From the NCBI GenBank assembly GCA_023213395.1, contig CM041465.1:208079741-208143740 (forward strand): DNA of 64,000 nt, given 5' to 3'. The translations under genes and the position numbers were made by a program. Under the pieces are notes generated by a model. That model ran no database searches, was not told the origin of the DNA, and was given only the letters and a program-made list of their open reading frames with translations. Below, one piece after another: positions 43,136 through 54,548 of this stretch; position 1 is the stretch's first letter; every line of letters begins with the position of its first letter. This DNA is from Cycas panzhihuaensis. Lineage: Eukaryota; Cycadophyta.

Positions 43136-43445
43136 GTGTTCTTTTCTATTGTGCCCTGCATTTTGCATCTATACGTCCAGTGCACTTATGGAAAGAGCAA
43201 TATTTTCTGCTTGTCAGCTGCAACATGTGTGGCGATGGCTATGTTTTGGAGGAAGAAGCTATGGTAGCAGGACCCTGAACGGTTTGGGTCATTTTTGCAA
43301 TTTGGCTTCTATTTTTAGAAGGCCGCTTCTAAGGTTGGTATTTGATGTAATTCCATCTCTTATTGTAGATGTAAGTACAATCCTCCAATAAATTTCAGTT
43401 TTATGTTGCGGTTATATTTGACGTCCATGCATCCATTAGAGGGAA
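43136..43445 (-). pseudogene. Gy2 Gag C-terminus with zinc box
   Basis: The minus strand reads YCSFHKCTGRIDAKCRAQ near 43200, a C-x2-H-x4-(R for H)-x4-C box like that of Gy1, and LKFIGGL near 43395, matching Gy1 at 17560. Homology to Gy1 ends just left of 43446, where G2 begins. Confidence 0.7.
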
Positions 43446-44066
43446 TGTATGACAAAAAGTAGACAAAACAATGGGTATTTTATAGGGCAACAATTCGACA
43501 TGCATTCGGAACAGAGAATGGACGGAACAATACACAGAATGTAATTCATCCCACTGTAGGAACGGATGTTGTACGTAGGAACAGTCGAGGAATGCACCAA
43601 ACAGAAGAGGAACGGTGGACGAAATGCATATGACATGTGAATAGCCGTACAGATGGAAGACTGTATTGTATTAAGAGATTAACAAAGAGTAGTTAAGGGT
43701 TGAACAAGTGTCCATTCAAAAGAATGAACAGTTGCAACTGTAGATGCAATCGTTCTGTAACAAGAATGCACAGTGTATATAAATAGATCCGCCCATTGGG
43801 ATGGATGCGAGAGCCGAGTGAGTGATTCCAACGGTACCTAATCTGGTACAGTTGACCAATCATACCAGAATGGACATTGTATGATGTAATATTGACTATT
43901 GTCTAATAAAATAAGAGAGTTACGTGGAAAAGCATGTGTATTCATTGAGGAATGTATGGTGAATGTATGTGTATGAGTTACTTGTGGACTTATGTGGCTT
44001 AATAAATGAAGACTATGTTTGTGGACCACGTGCACACACCCTAGACTACAGTGGAAACCCTTGACA
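43446..44066 (+). repeat. 5' LTR of G2
   Basis: Starts tgtatgac, ends cccttgaca (perhaps to 44072). The 3' third matches the reverse complement of the G1 LTR: ctagactac, ccttgacaagtg and the agagttacgtggaaaa block. TATA tatataaata at 43776-43785 and a possible aataaa signal near 43908. The U3 differs from G1. Left flank gggaa; the right flank is outside the window. Confidence 0.75.
43776..43785 (+). promoter_or_regulatory. TATA box of the G2 LTR
   Basis: Reads tatataaata, about 290 bp before the LTR end. Confidence 0.5.
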
Positions 44067-44170
44067 AGTGAAGATTTTGCAATAAGGAGCAAATAAGTAG
44101 TCAACATTGGTTTTGTTGCCTAAGTCCACTAGCGTAGGGAAGAGAAACAAGAAAATCTATGTGCAAAGGA
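44067..44170 (+). other. G2 leader, first part
   Basis: Shares caacattggtt-g-ttgcct with the G1 leader. Continues after A at 51309-51372 up to the Gag ATG. Confidence 0.55.
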
Positions 44171-44347
44171 CAAGTTGTTAAACCTTATGTTTAAATGTTA
44201 AGTTAATGTACTTTTATTTTTCATGTAATATATGCACTTTTTACTTTAGGGGTGACTTATCACTTAAGTGATAAAGTGCACACCCACATTCTTTCTAGTG
44301 ACACAACGTTGTCACTAAAGGGTCAATGGACCCTCATGCACTTTTTT

Positions 44348-44487
44348 GAGTGATCCAAGTCATGTATCTTGGATGTTTGACACTTGTCAAACATCCAAGG
44401 CCTTAGGTCTCTCATTTGAGTGATCCAAGTCATGTATCTTGGATGTTTGACACTTGTCAAACATCCAAGGCCTTAGGTCTCTCATTT
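44348..44487 (+). repeat. 70-bp tandem duplication in the A LTR
   Basis: gagtgatccaagtcatg begins at 44348 and 44418, and the 70 bp between are repeated without change. Each copy holds the inverted repeat cttggatgtttgaca-ct-tgtcaaacatccaag (15-bp arms). Both LTRs of A have it; the B LTR has one copy. Confidence 0.95.
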
Positions 44488-44492
44488 CACTC

Positions 44493-44500
44493 TATATAAT
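44493..44500 (+). promoter_or_regulatory. TATA box of the A 5' LTR
   Basis: Reads tatataat just after the duplicated block. The 3' LTR keeps it at 51061-51068. Confidence 0.55.
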
Positions 44501-44745
44501 GAGACCTCTCCTCATTGTCTCAAAAAGAAGAGTTGGAGCTGTATTGTTATGCTATCAGTTTGCTAATCAAACTGTTTCTTCTTGGGAGGTTGGACCAATT
44601 CCAACTCCACATATTGGGTATCATTTTCTCTTGCTCCTATTTCACTTTGTGCTCTTTATGCTTTCATGCTTTCATGCATTTTGTAGTATTGTGATTGTAC
44701 TTATGATCTTGGGACTAATGTGGCCTAATGCCCATTTTCCACATT

Positions 44746-44758
44746 TGGTATCAGAGCC
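44746..44758 (+). other. primer binding site of A
   Basis: tggtatcagagcc, 2 nt after the LTR end. Perfect initiator tRNA-Met complement. Confidence 0.92.
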
Positions 44759-46601
44759 TTAAGGTCTCTGTTTAAGCCTTTATTAGTTTTTTATCTCTGT
44801 CATTTGTTTTTGGACATCATTCATCGCCAAGTCGAGGTTGTCCATCTCAAGAGGCGCCATCTCGTGAAGACTGTCATCACGATTGCCACATCATTCACCG
44901 CCAAATCAAGACTCGGAAGGCGCCAAATCGGCCTCAAGGCTGCCAAATCAGCAAGTGCACAGCCAGCTGTCCAACTCATTCATCACTGCTGCCAGCTCAG
45001 CAAACACTTGACTGTCCTCTTCTCTGCCAGCTCAGCAAACACTTGATCCGACTCCTCCGGTTTGTCTTTGAGTCATTCTTGTCCTCTAGTCATCAGCTCG
45101 ACACTCGGTACATCCTCTGTTAGTCTTTGATTAGCTGTCCTCAAGACTTCACTGTCAGCTGTCCTCTGTTAGACTTCACTGCCAACTCAGCCCATTTCTA
45201 GCTGCCAACTCAGCCCATCTCTAGCTGCCAACTGACTTCCAAAATCAGCATTTGAACTGCCAACTCAGCAGTCTGTCTCCTCACTTGCCGGCCTGACAAA
45301 TCGACTCACTTCAAAATCGAGATTTGAGCGCCAACTCGGTGATCTGTCTCCTCACTTGCCCGACAAGATGGCCGGCTCGACTCCATCTTCGGTCAAGATC
45401 CGTCGGCCGAGCCCATTTCGGTTCACAACCTCATTCTCACTGCTTTCATTAAGCGATCGGCGTGATTACACTTTGTCCAAATCGACTATTGGTACGCCCA
45501 CTCAAAGATTGGAATATGCTCATTGGAATATACTCGTGACTTTTTTTAAAAAGGTTTTTAAGAGTTTTTTGTTTAAATTTCTCAAAGGGGGGAAATTTTA
45601 AAAGACTTTTAAGTCTTTATAGCTGGGCTTACTTAAAAATTTTTTTTACATTGGCACACTTGATTCTCAAAAGTACTTGTGTACTTACTGTTTTAAGCTC
45701 CTTTTAGCACACTTTCATGCCATTAAAACATCATTGAGCTTAATTATTGTGATCAAGAGGAATATTTTTATTTGTAAAGGTGAAGAAAATTACCACCTAA
45801 CTTCAGTTTTTGGCACCTTGCATGGTGACCTTGACCTTCTTCAGTTCAAAAAGGAAGGTTCATTGTGAAAATTAATAAAATCACATTGTTCTTGTTGGAT
45901 TGTTGAGACATTTTGAGTCTCAACAATATGGTGGAGTTTGTGTTGGACTTTGGAGCAATTTCTTGAGTACACTTCTTGTGACTTCATCAGATTTTGAAGG
46001 TTAAAAGGAACCCTCTTTTCTTTGTCATCAAGGTTCCTTACATCGGTTTAAGTACTCAAAGTACTTTATCATTGTACTCAAGCATACATAGCACCTCACT
46101 TGGATCTAAAGCACTTGAAATCTGTTTTGTGCTCATTCTTTGTAAGCCAAAAGGCATAAAAAAAATCCAAGTAAGAAGATTCACTTAGACTTGTTTAAAA
46201 GTGAATTTAAAATTCTATTGGAGAGGCTCGAAAAATGTTCAAACCTTGCCTCTAAATTAACCTTAAGCTTGGTGCATTCCCTAGGGGACCAACCGAATGC
46301 AGTCGGTGCCACGACAATTAAGGTTGCTTGAGGGAAAGGAGGTTCGAAAAGGGTGTTATTGGGTACATGAATCCTGTGGAAAGCATGGTACGTCCATGCG
46401 GATCAACCCTACACCGCCTTGTCCTAGATTTAACTTGGTCTCCAACTCCATAGCCAGAGTCCTCCACCTCTCTTCACCCCATCGGTTGTTGGATCTTCTT
46501 GTAAGATCGGGACCGTGGTGTTGTTTGAAGGTGGGTCTTAAGCGACAAGCTTTTGAAGTTTCAAGTTATCTGCTAGCTTCAAGTGTTACTCAAGTGGAAA
46601 G
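44759..46601 (+). other. A untranslated leader, about 1.8 kb
   Basis: No coding similarity. Contains short tandem repeats: ctgccagctcagcaaacac near 44990 and 45026, and tgccaactcagcccat near 45181, 45205 and 45228. B has a leader of comparable type at the same place, reading to the window edge. Confidence 0.6.
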
Positions 46602-47440
46602 ATGGTTGCCATACATATGCTTAATGCATGTACCATAAGGCTAACAGGGCAATCAAATTATCAAAAATGGAAAAGAATCACAAAAAATCTCTTGATAATG
46701 AATGAGTTAGGGATATGTTTTGGAAGAATCCCCAATCCTACACACGTGGTTAATGATAATCAACTTTGCACCTATGGATGTTGGACTTGTTCTTTGCATG
46801 GGAGGCCGAAGATGAAATTGCTTTGGCATTCATTCGTATGGTTGTGGACATAAATGTAGACCAAAATATTTCTTCTGCACTATCTTCTAAAGAAGCATGG
46901 GACACATTGTCCTCTTTGTATGAAAGGCGAGATGAAGCTCGCATTTTGATGATAAAAGCTAAATTGTACTCCATCAAATTTGTAAAGCCGATGTCGGCAT
47001 TCATGTCCTCTATTAAGGAGGTTTGTAATGAATTAACTACTTTAGGTAGTCCAGCTACAAGAGATGAAATCATAGCCTCCACCACAAAAGCATTACCAAA
47101 GGACTACAACGGCTTTATATCATCAACTACACGAGATGGTTCACCACGGGGGATGACATTCAATCAACTTGAAAGCTTATTGCTTCAAGAAGAACAAATT
47201 TATGCTAAAGATAATGAAGAACCATCTACAACGGTGCTTTCCAAAGAAGGGCAAAGACAAATCAAAATCCAACACGCATTCACAAAGCGGTTTGGAAATA
47301 TGAACATTGGATCCTCCAAGTCCAATGTAGTATGCCATTATTGTGGCAAACACAGCCACATTGCACTGAGTGCGAGAAAGAAGCAAGCGATCTTCAAAGA
47401 CAAGCAACAACAACCCATTAGGTCAAAGACAACAAAGACC
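46602..47440 (+). pseudogene. A copia gag
   Basis: Starts with an ATG at 46602 (MVAIHMLNACTIRLTGQSNY), matching the B Gag start. After a frame change the frame from 46766 reads SALSSKEAWDTLSSLYERRD, FVKPMSAFMSSIKEVCNEL and ALPKDYNGFISSTTRDG. The knuckle near 47335 is CHYCGKHSHIALSA, lacking the last Cys that B has. Confidence 0.85.
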
Positions 47441-47589
47441 ATGACAACAGTTTCAACAAAGGTTCCAATGCAGACGGATCGTGATTTCCCCTCGACCAAA
47501 TCGAGGTGCCTATCGAGGAGGTCCACGAGGAGGGTCAAAGAAGTGGCTACCAACGCCATTATAATCGGTTGCCAATGACGACAAACTAC

Positions 47590-48870
47590 TTTGTGCATAC
47601 CAATCATCCAACATTGACAACACTTGGATTGTCGATTCAGAGCTACTCGACATATGACAGGAGTGAAGAACTCTATGCAACATCAAGGAAGGTAAAGGTC
47701 ATTTAGTGACCTTTGGAAATCTTGAATCGATTGAGGTCTCGTGAATAGGCACCATAGCTCCTTTTCATTCTCCTCAAAATCCTTCCTCATCATTTCCCAA
47801 CAAAGGATGCCTACTTCATTCCTTCTATGGAGAAGAATCGCTCTCTGTTAGCCGGATGAACAAGCAACACATGAGCGTACTATTTAAAATGGGAAATGTA
47901 TCATTTGTGACAAAGATGATCGGATCGTGGTGTAGCCTACGAGGATCAAGGTCTTTACAAGTTGGATGCCAATAACATTACTCTTAATTCTGCTTACTTT
48001 GGTTCCACATCTTTGTCAAAAATTTAGTTATGGCATCAACGTCTAGGACATTTAAGCCTAGACAATCAAGCGAGATGATGTACAAAAGCATGGTGTATGG
48101 GCTTCCAAAGATGTATGGTTCAAAATGTCTTTGCGAAGCTTGCATAATGGGGACACAACATCGGCTGCCTTTTCCTAAAGGCAAAGCATGGCGTGCATCT
48201 TATCCTTTGCAATTAGTTCACTCAGACTTGTGTGGACCCATGTCCACCCACTCCTTTGGAGGAGCATTATACTACATATCTTTTATTGATGACTTCTCTC
48301 ACAAAGTCTGGGTCTACTTCCTAAAGCATAAATCAGAAACCTTCTCCAAGTTCAAAGAGTTCAAGGCGGAAGTAGAAAATGAATCGCTACTCAATTGGCA
48401 CATTAAGGTCGATAATGGAGATGAATTCACTTCAAATGAATTCAACCAATTTTGCAAGGATAATGGAATTCGGAGACAACTCACGACTCCTCATACTCCT
48501 CAAAGAAATGGAGTCTCCAGGAGGATGAATAGAACTTTGGGTAATAAAGCCGAACAATGATGCATGCAAAAGGGCTTCCAAGAGCTTCTTGGGTCAAGCA
48601 TTTCAAGCAATTGCCTATGTGGCCAATCGAGGTCCTACAGCCGCAATCGCCAATATCACACCTGAGGAGGCATGGTGCGGAAAGAAGCCAACTATCGACC
48701 ATTTGAGAACATTCGGGTGTACTGCGTATATGCACATACCAGATCAACAAAGAACAAAGTTGGACAAACATAGCCTTAAATGCATCTTTGTAGGATATGC
48801 AATCCATAGCAAAGCCTACAAGTTGTATGATCTAGTTGGGAGAAAATGCATCTCTCAAGAGATGTAATCT
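47590..48870 (+). pseudogene. A protease remnant and integrase
   Basis: Around 47615-47650 the protease active-site stretch is frameshifted by a base missing after the Asp-Ser codons. Integrase core at 48030-48560: CLCEACIMGTQHRLPFPKG, VHSDLCGPMS (first Asp), KVDNGDEF (second Asp), HTPQRNGVSRRMNRTL, where B has Glu before the Met, so the catalytic Glu is Arg. 48589-48867 continues TPEEAWCGKKPTIDHLRTFG. Three frame breaks. Confidence 0.85.
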
Positions 48871-49127
48871 TTGTTGAGGATGATCAAAAGAGTTGGATAT
48901 GGCATCAATCCAACCCCCATTGACAAAGGGAAAAGATTGTTGAGGACTTCCTTCCCTCAATCTTACACACCATGTTCTTCATCCGCACCTTACATACCAT
49001 CTACTTCATCTTCATACGCTCCACATGAACCTTCCACTTCATCTTACGCTACTCATACACTTAGACCGTAAGATATTGAGGTTCATGCCACATCACTCGA
49101 AGTTACCTAAGTGGTACACTCAAAGCA

Positions 49128-49912
49128 GTGCAGGATGGTCATATCATTGAAGGAAAGCGTCCATCAAAGTATCGACAGCAAACAAACTTTGCACTTATGG
49201 CTGAAGTGCTTTCTATTGATGATCCTACTACCTTTGCAGAGGCTTCACAAAGTGATAGTTGGAAAGCTGCCATGGATGAGGAGATTCAATCCATTCACAA
49301 GAATGGTACTTGGGACTTGGTCGAATTGCCTCCACACAAACAGGCAATCAGTTGTAAATGGGTCTACAAGACCAAATTCCATTCTGATGGGACACTCAAG
49401 CGACATAAAGCAAGACTTGTAGCAAAGGGGTTTAAACAAAAAGAAGGAATTGATTACGAGGAGACCTTTGCACCTGTAGCAAACATGAACACCATCAGAC
49501 TTCTCTTGGCCTTAGCTGCACAATGCAAATGGGCCGTATATCAGATGGACGTGAAGCGCCTTCCTCAATGGCGATGTTCAAGAGGAGGTATACTTGGAGC
49601 AACCTCCACGGTTACAAGGAACAAGGCAAGGAGCATTTAGTATGTCGCCTCAAGAAGGCTTTGTATGGCTTGAAGCAAGCTCCTAGGGCATGGTACGCAA
49701 AAATCGATGAATACTTTTTGAGACATGGGTTTCATCGATCCACATCTGATCCAAACTTGTACATCAAACATGAACATCACCATGTCACTTATATTGCCTT
49801 GTATGTAGATGACTTAGTGATCACGGGTGACACTAAACTCATCAATGTTCTCCAAGATGATTTGAAGAGAAGTTTTGAGATGGTGATCTTGGACTTCTCC
49901 ATTATTTTCTAG
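49128..49912 (+). pseudogene. A copia RT
   Basis: WDLVELPPHKQAISCKWVYK, GFKQKEGIDYEETFAPVANM and YQMDVK at 49128-49560. A frameshift follows in the SAFLNGD block, then LYGLKQAPRAWYAKIDEYF and the catalytic ALYVDDLVITG at 49640-49830. YVDD is kept; the frameshift near 49555 and another near 49880 break it. Confidence 0.87.
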
Positions 49913-50736
49913 GCTTTGAGGTATGGCGTGCCGAGCTATATCTTCATTTCCCAAGCAAAATATTCTTGGGACATCTTGCGAGATTCGGGATCTTGCGACG
50001 CAAGGCAGGCGCCTACACCCATGGAGAACGGCACCAAGCTTTCTCTTAATGAGGAAGGCTGCACCAAAAATCCACACTTTCTGCGGCGGTTGATTGGGAG
50101 TCTCATTTATCTCACCAACACTCTAGGATATTTCATTCTTTGTTGGGATTTGCTCACGTTACATGTCTCAACCCAATCGGATACCTTTGGAATGCAAGAA
50201 AAGCATACTCAAGTATATCAAAGGAACATTGCAGCTTGGACTTGAGTATGTACATAAAGAGAACTTAACTTTGGAGGGTTCTCTCGATTACGATTAGGCG
50301 AGAATGCCGGGATAGCAGAAATCTACCTCGGGTTACTATTTTACCCTTGGTTCAGCAGCTGTTTCATGGAGTTGCAAGAAGCAACCAAATGTTACCTTGT
50401 CCTCCATCAAGCGAGTACAAAGCTGCGGTCGGTAGCGACTTGTGAAGCTATCGCTCCGACGGATTCTTGGTGAGCTTGGATTTCAAAGAATGCCGACCGA
50501 CCTTCATTGTGACAATCAAAGTGTCCTCAAGCTAACTAAGAATCGCTTTCCATGCACGGACCAAGCATATTGAAGTTCACCACCATTTCATCGAGAGAGC
50601 ATGTACACGGTGGTGAGATCACACTTCAATATCGACCAACCGAGCAACAGACGATGATATCTTTACCAAGCCACTTGGTAGAGACAAATTTGTAAAATTC
50701 AGTGATGGTCTTGGTGTCTGACTTAACATTGTAAAC
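49913..50736 (+). pseudogene. A RNase H
   Basis: RRLIGSLIYLTNT at 50080-50120, then frame-broken text equivalent to B's YIKGTLQHGLEY, DWAGCQDSRRSTSG and TKPLGREKFVKF, ending near the purine tract. Small indels every 30-60 bp relative to B. Confidence 0.8.
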
Positions 50737-50746
50737 GATGGCGGGG
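50737..50746 (+). other. polypurine tract of A
   Basis: gatggcgggg directly before the 3' LTR. B has a stronger AGTAAGGGGGGG version. Confidence 0.6.
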
Positions 50747-51303
50747 TGTTAAACCTTATGTTTAAATGTTAAGTTAATGTACTTTTATTTTTCATGTAAT
50801 ATATGCACTTTTACTTTAGGGGTGGCTTATCACTTAAGTGATAAAGTGCACACCCACATTCTTTCTAGTGACACAACGTTGTCACTAAAGGGTCAATGGA
50901 CCCTCATGCACTTTTGAGTGATCCAAGTCATGTATCTTGGATGTTTGACACTTGTCAAACATCCAAGGCCTTAGGTCTCTCATTTGAGTGATCCAAGTCA
51001 TGTATCTTGGATGTTTGACACTTGTCAAACATCCAAGGCCTTAGGTCTCTCATTTCACTCTATATAATGAGACCTCTCCTCATTGTCTCAAAAAGAAGAG
51101 TTGGAGCTGTATTGTTATGCTATCAGTTTGCTAATCAAACTGTTTCTTCTTGGGAGGTTGGACCAATTCCAACTCCACATATTGGGTATCATTTTCTCTT
51201 GCTCCTATTTCACTTTGTGCTCTTTATGCTTTCATGCATTTTGTAGTATTGTGATTGTACTTATGATCTTGGGACTAATGTGGCCTAATGCCCATTTTCC
51301 ATA
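50747..51303 (+). repeat. 3' LTR of A
   Basis: 557 bp, nearly identical to the 5' LTR. Ends ccata where the partner ends ccaca. Followed by TSD caagt. Confidence 0.93.
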
Positions 51304-51372
51304 CAAGTCACCCTGGTTGTAACAATGATGGTAGGGTCTAACAAAGCCTAGACAGCCAAGGGGACCTTCCAA

Positions 51373-52618
51373 TGCCACCTAAACGGCCTTCGAAGATAGA
51401 GGAGTCACAAACAAAACCTCAAGGAATAACGGAATCAAGCAGGCAAAGAGCCTTAAGATAGTCCCGAGAAAAGAAACTAAGGAGAGAAAGGAGATTAAGT
51501 ATCAATAAAAAAGAAGACCAAAATGAATCGGTGGAAGGATCTGAGGCAAGTGGAGCCAGACACCACGAGAAATAGAAAATAGAGGCCGAGGGGAGCCCAT
51601 GACAATTACACCTGCTCCAGAGAAATATCACAACAAAGGGAAGGATATTGTGGAGGAGGAAGAAGAAAGAAAATACCCTGAGATGGAACAAAGTTTGGAC
51701 TCACCTCTAAGGGGCCTAAGTGGTAACGAGGAAAAGGCGGAGGAAGGTCCCCAGGCACGTTGGGAAAATCATTTGATTAGACAACTCTTCGAAGATCCAC
51801 CAGAGGGAAGCGAGGATCAATCATGTATAATAACAACTCCAGTAGCGGCAGAGATATCAGGAATACCAGGGGTAATCCAACTAAAGTCACCCATATGTAA
51901 TCCCTTATACAGAAAGGAAATAGTGGGGAAGAAACACCACTAAGGAGATCCTACAAAAAGTTCTCGAAAGGAAAGAAGACAACTCCACCTTGAAGGGAGG
52001 AGGGGAGGAACAATTCTACAATGGCACACCATAGAGAGTTTGGAAAACTCATTTTTGATGACTCTACCGATGCTGCAGAACATATTTACTTATTCCAAAG
52101 GTTGATCAATCTTGAGAAAATCACAGGCAAAGATGAAATCAAAGAGAGATTCGCATGCTCATTAAGGAGTGTACCATTAGCATGGTATAAGTAGTTAGAC
52201 CCGCACAAATCTTGGAATGAAATTAGAAAAGAGTTCAAAACATGGATTTTGAAGTATAGAAACAATGGCACCATAGAACTAACTCTAAGGGAAATACAAC
52301 AAAAGCCAGGGGAGTCCGTCATGACATACATTAGCAGAATAGATATGATCGTTGTTGCCATGACAAACAATAAGAAGATCATAGACTTGAGTATGTGTAC
52401 TTGCTTTGTAAACGGGTTGAATAACAAGTTAAGGAGTGCAATGGCATCGCATCCCTTAAAATCATACAAACACGCGCAAGAATTGGCCTTGGACTTGGAA
52501 AAAGAAATAGATACCAAGAGAATAGCCTATGACCCCTTAGTTATGAGGTTGCAAGAAGAAATAAATGAATTGAGGACACAAAACCTTAATAGACCCTTAT
52601 TCAAATGGCTAAGATAGA
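51373..52618 (+). pseudogene. G2 Gag
   Basis: An ATG at 51373 reads MPPKRPSKIEESQ, close to the G1 Gag start, then stops near 51460 and 51570. Open again at 51599-51943 (KAEEGPQARWENHLIRQLFE, as in G1). The capsid region 52026-52617 has SVPLAWYK, then a stop, then REIQQKPGESVMTYISRIDM and HPLKSYKHAQELALD. Same layout as G1. Confidence 0.83.
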
Positions 52619-52734
52619 GGAGAGTGCAGAGATAGAAGCCCTTAGGAAGGAAGTGGCCAGACTGAAGTTACAACACCGAGACAACCCTAGAAAGGATTTC
52701 GACAAACATCAGGGTAAAGAACCCCCAATTGAGT

Positions 52735-53120
52735 AATGGTGTCACATTTGTGAAAAGGATACTCACACCATGAAGGAATGTGAATGTAATGCACAAAACC
52801 ATAAACAGAATACTTAGTGCCATATTTGTGACTAAGGAACACATAATATGCGGGAATGTTATTTTAATACCAGAGGCATCAATGCTCGAGGAAGAGGGCG
52901 AGGGAGAAATAATATGAATACTCAAACAATATATACAACAATGACGCAACCAGGGAACCCAAGGAAGAAACCTTCGTTGGGAAGATGTTTGATATGTTTG
53001 GAGTATGGGCACTGGAAGTCCAACTGACCAGTAGCAAAGATCCAGAAAGAATGTTCATACCTATGTAAAACTTGTGGTCCAAGCACTCACACCATCGAGG
53101 AGTGCAAAGGCAAGGGTAAG
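52735..53120 (+). pseudogene. G2 Gag zinc-knuckle array
   Basis: Four boxes: CHICEKDTHTMKEC, CHIC-D-(stop)-GTHNMREC, CLICLEYGHWKSN with its last Cys changed to a stop, and CKTCGPSTHTIEEC. An Arg/Gly spacer (ARGRGRGRNN) lies between boxes 2 and 3, as in G1. Confidence 0.83.
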
Positions 53121-54149
53121 GCCCTAAATGGAGTGACAATCATACCAGGGTCCCCGAAAAACGTCAACCTACAAAACCGAAAAAGTGAGGGAGAGAAAGA
53201 CTACCCTAACCCAAAGGTGGGAATCGATCCCTTTGATGCCGCCAAGAGAACACTGGAAGAAGTTGCAAAAGAGGAAGCAATTAAATCACTACCTATAGGG
53301 AAACTAGATATAAAACAAGTATATCAGAGGAAGAACAAGAAAGCAGAAGAGCAAGCATTACTGGAGAACATAAAAGAAAACCCCAAGACGGAGGAACTCT
53401 TGCAAAAATTGATACTCATGGAAGACTTAGTCAACCAATTGAACTTAACCATTCCATTGGGAAAAATTATCGAGTGGATAAAATGAAAGATACATTCGAA
53501 GGAAGCCTATTGAAGCCTACACAAGATCAAACCATCCTATGACCTGAACCCATCAGTGGATATCAACATTTCAGGGGTAAACCTCAAAAATGTTATTGTA
53601 GATGGAGGAGCAACTGTGAATGTATTACCAACTCAAACATGGAAGAAGCTACGGAACCCACGATTATCACCTACAAATTACTCATTAAAGTTAGCCAATG
53701 AATTGTTAGCCAAATTAGTGGGGCAATTGGAGAATGTTCAAGTAAATGTAGCCAGCATTATTATCCCCGTCGACTTTACAATCGTGGACATCGTCAAAGA
53801 CCTGGTCACCTACCTGGCATTGTTAGGGAGACCATGGTTATACCAGAAAGAATGTTTGCAAAGTTGGAAAGATGTAACCTTCACTCTTATAGATGGAGGA
53901 AACGAGGTCATCCTCCCTATGCTGGCAAAAGGCAAGTACATAGTGGAAGTGATTCTGGACGATGCATCTAACACAACAATCGCCACACAAGAAACTTCCT
54001 CCATTTTCGATGAAGCCAATCTATACCATACAACGGAAGAAATCAATCGTATGAAATATGCTCCAGAATACGAGCGCAACATTTATGAGGAGTTACCGTC
54101 AGAAGCATCATCCGACAAGGAAGGGACTAGCAATATGGTCAGATATTAG
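53121..54149 (+). pseudogene. G2 aspartic protease
   Basis: 53133-53486 is a Lys/Glu-rich linker ending LLQKLILMEDLVNQLNLTIP. 53556-54149 holds VIVDGGATVNVLPTQTW (active site), YSLKLANELLAKLVGQLENV and YLALLGRPWLYQKECLQSW, then an acidic tail. A frame change lies between the two open parts near 53486-53555. Confidence 0.83.
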
Positions 54150-54548
54150 ATGGATAACTCATACGAAATACAACCCTCCTCAATTAGCTGTAATATGTTA
54201 TCAAAATGTTTTTCAATTGACAATGAATCAAATAATAATTTACATTATACGTGTGTCAAGAATCTTAATAAACCATTAGATAGTAACTTAGTAGAAGTTG
54301 AATTTCAAGTAAAAAACAAAGTGCGTGTAAATTTGCTAACTCTTAAGACCCCCGTTTCACCTCATCCCCATCCCTAACCCCTCATCCCCACTCCCTGTCC
54401 CCAGAGCCAACTCAGGAGATCTGGCCAATCTCCTTCCCGACTTTGAGGAAACCTTTCCAAACCCCTCTACCAAAAACCAAGAGGTTGAGGTAGAACGCCC
54501 CACATCCCTGACCAAAATTCCTACCTGAATTTCCCAAAATCCCCTTCT
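54150..54548 (+). other. G2 linker after protease
   Basis: Reads SCNMLSKCFSIDNESNN, which matches G1 CNLLSKC in the same place, then a Pro-rich stretch. No domain recognised. Confidence 0.45.

Larger units (their letters stand above)
39340..43445 (-). mobile_element. Gy2, Ty3/gypsy chromovirus, 5'-truncated
   Basis: Minus-strand order is Gag end, protease, RT, RNase H, integrase, chromodomain, purine tract, LTR. The 5' part is removed by the G2 insertion at about 43446. The LTR is broken by H on its left. Many frame changes and stops. Gy1, beyond H, has the same orientation and family type but overlaps in gene content, so they are two copies, not one split element. Confidence 0.8.
44176..44743 (+). 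repeat. 5' LTR of A
   Basis: Starts tgttaaacc, ends ttttccaca. Contains an 18-bp palindrome at 44257-44274, a duplicated 70-bp block with a 15-bp hairpin, and TATA at 44493. Confidence 0.93.
44176..51303 (+). mobile_element. A, Ty1/copia retrotransposon, recent but defective
   Basis: LTRs 44176-44743 and 50747-51303, identical 5-bp flanks caagt (44171-44175 and 51304-51308), initiator-Met primer site and purine tract. Gag, protease, integrase, RT and RNase H are in copia order but riddled with frame changes. By eye the LTRs differ by only two or three substitutions and a few short indels (one of 8-9 bp near 44665). Same family as B. Confidence 0.93.

Noticed and set aside
43436-44107. Solo LTR interpretation for 43446-44066
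   Set aside because: G2 leader text shared with G1 follows it, and the G2 Gag continues after A, so it is the 5' LTR of G2.
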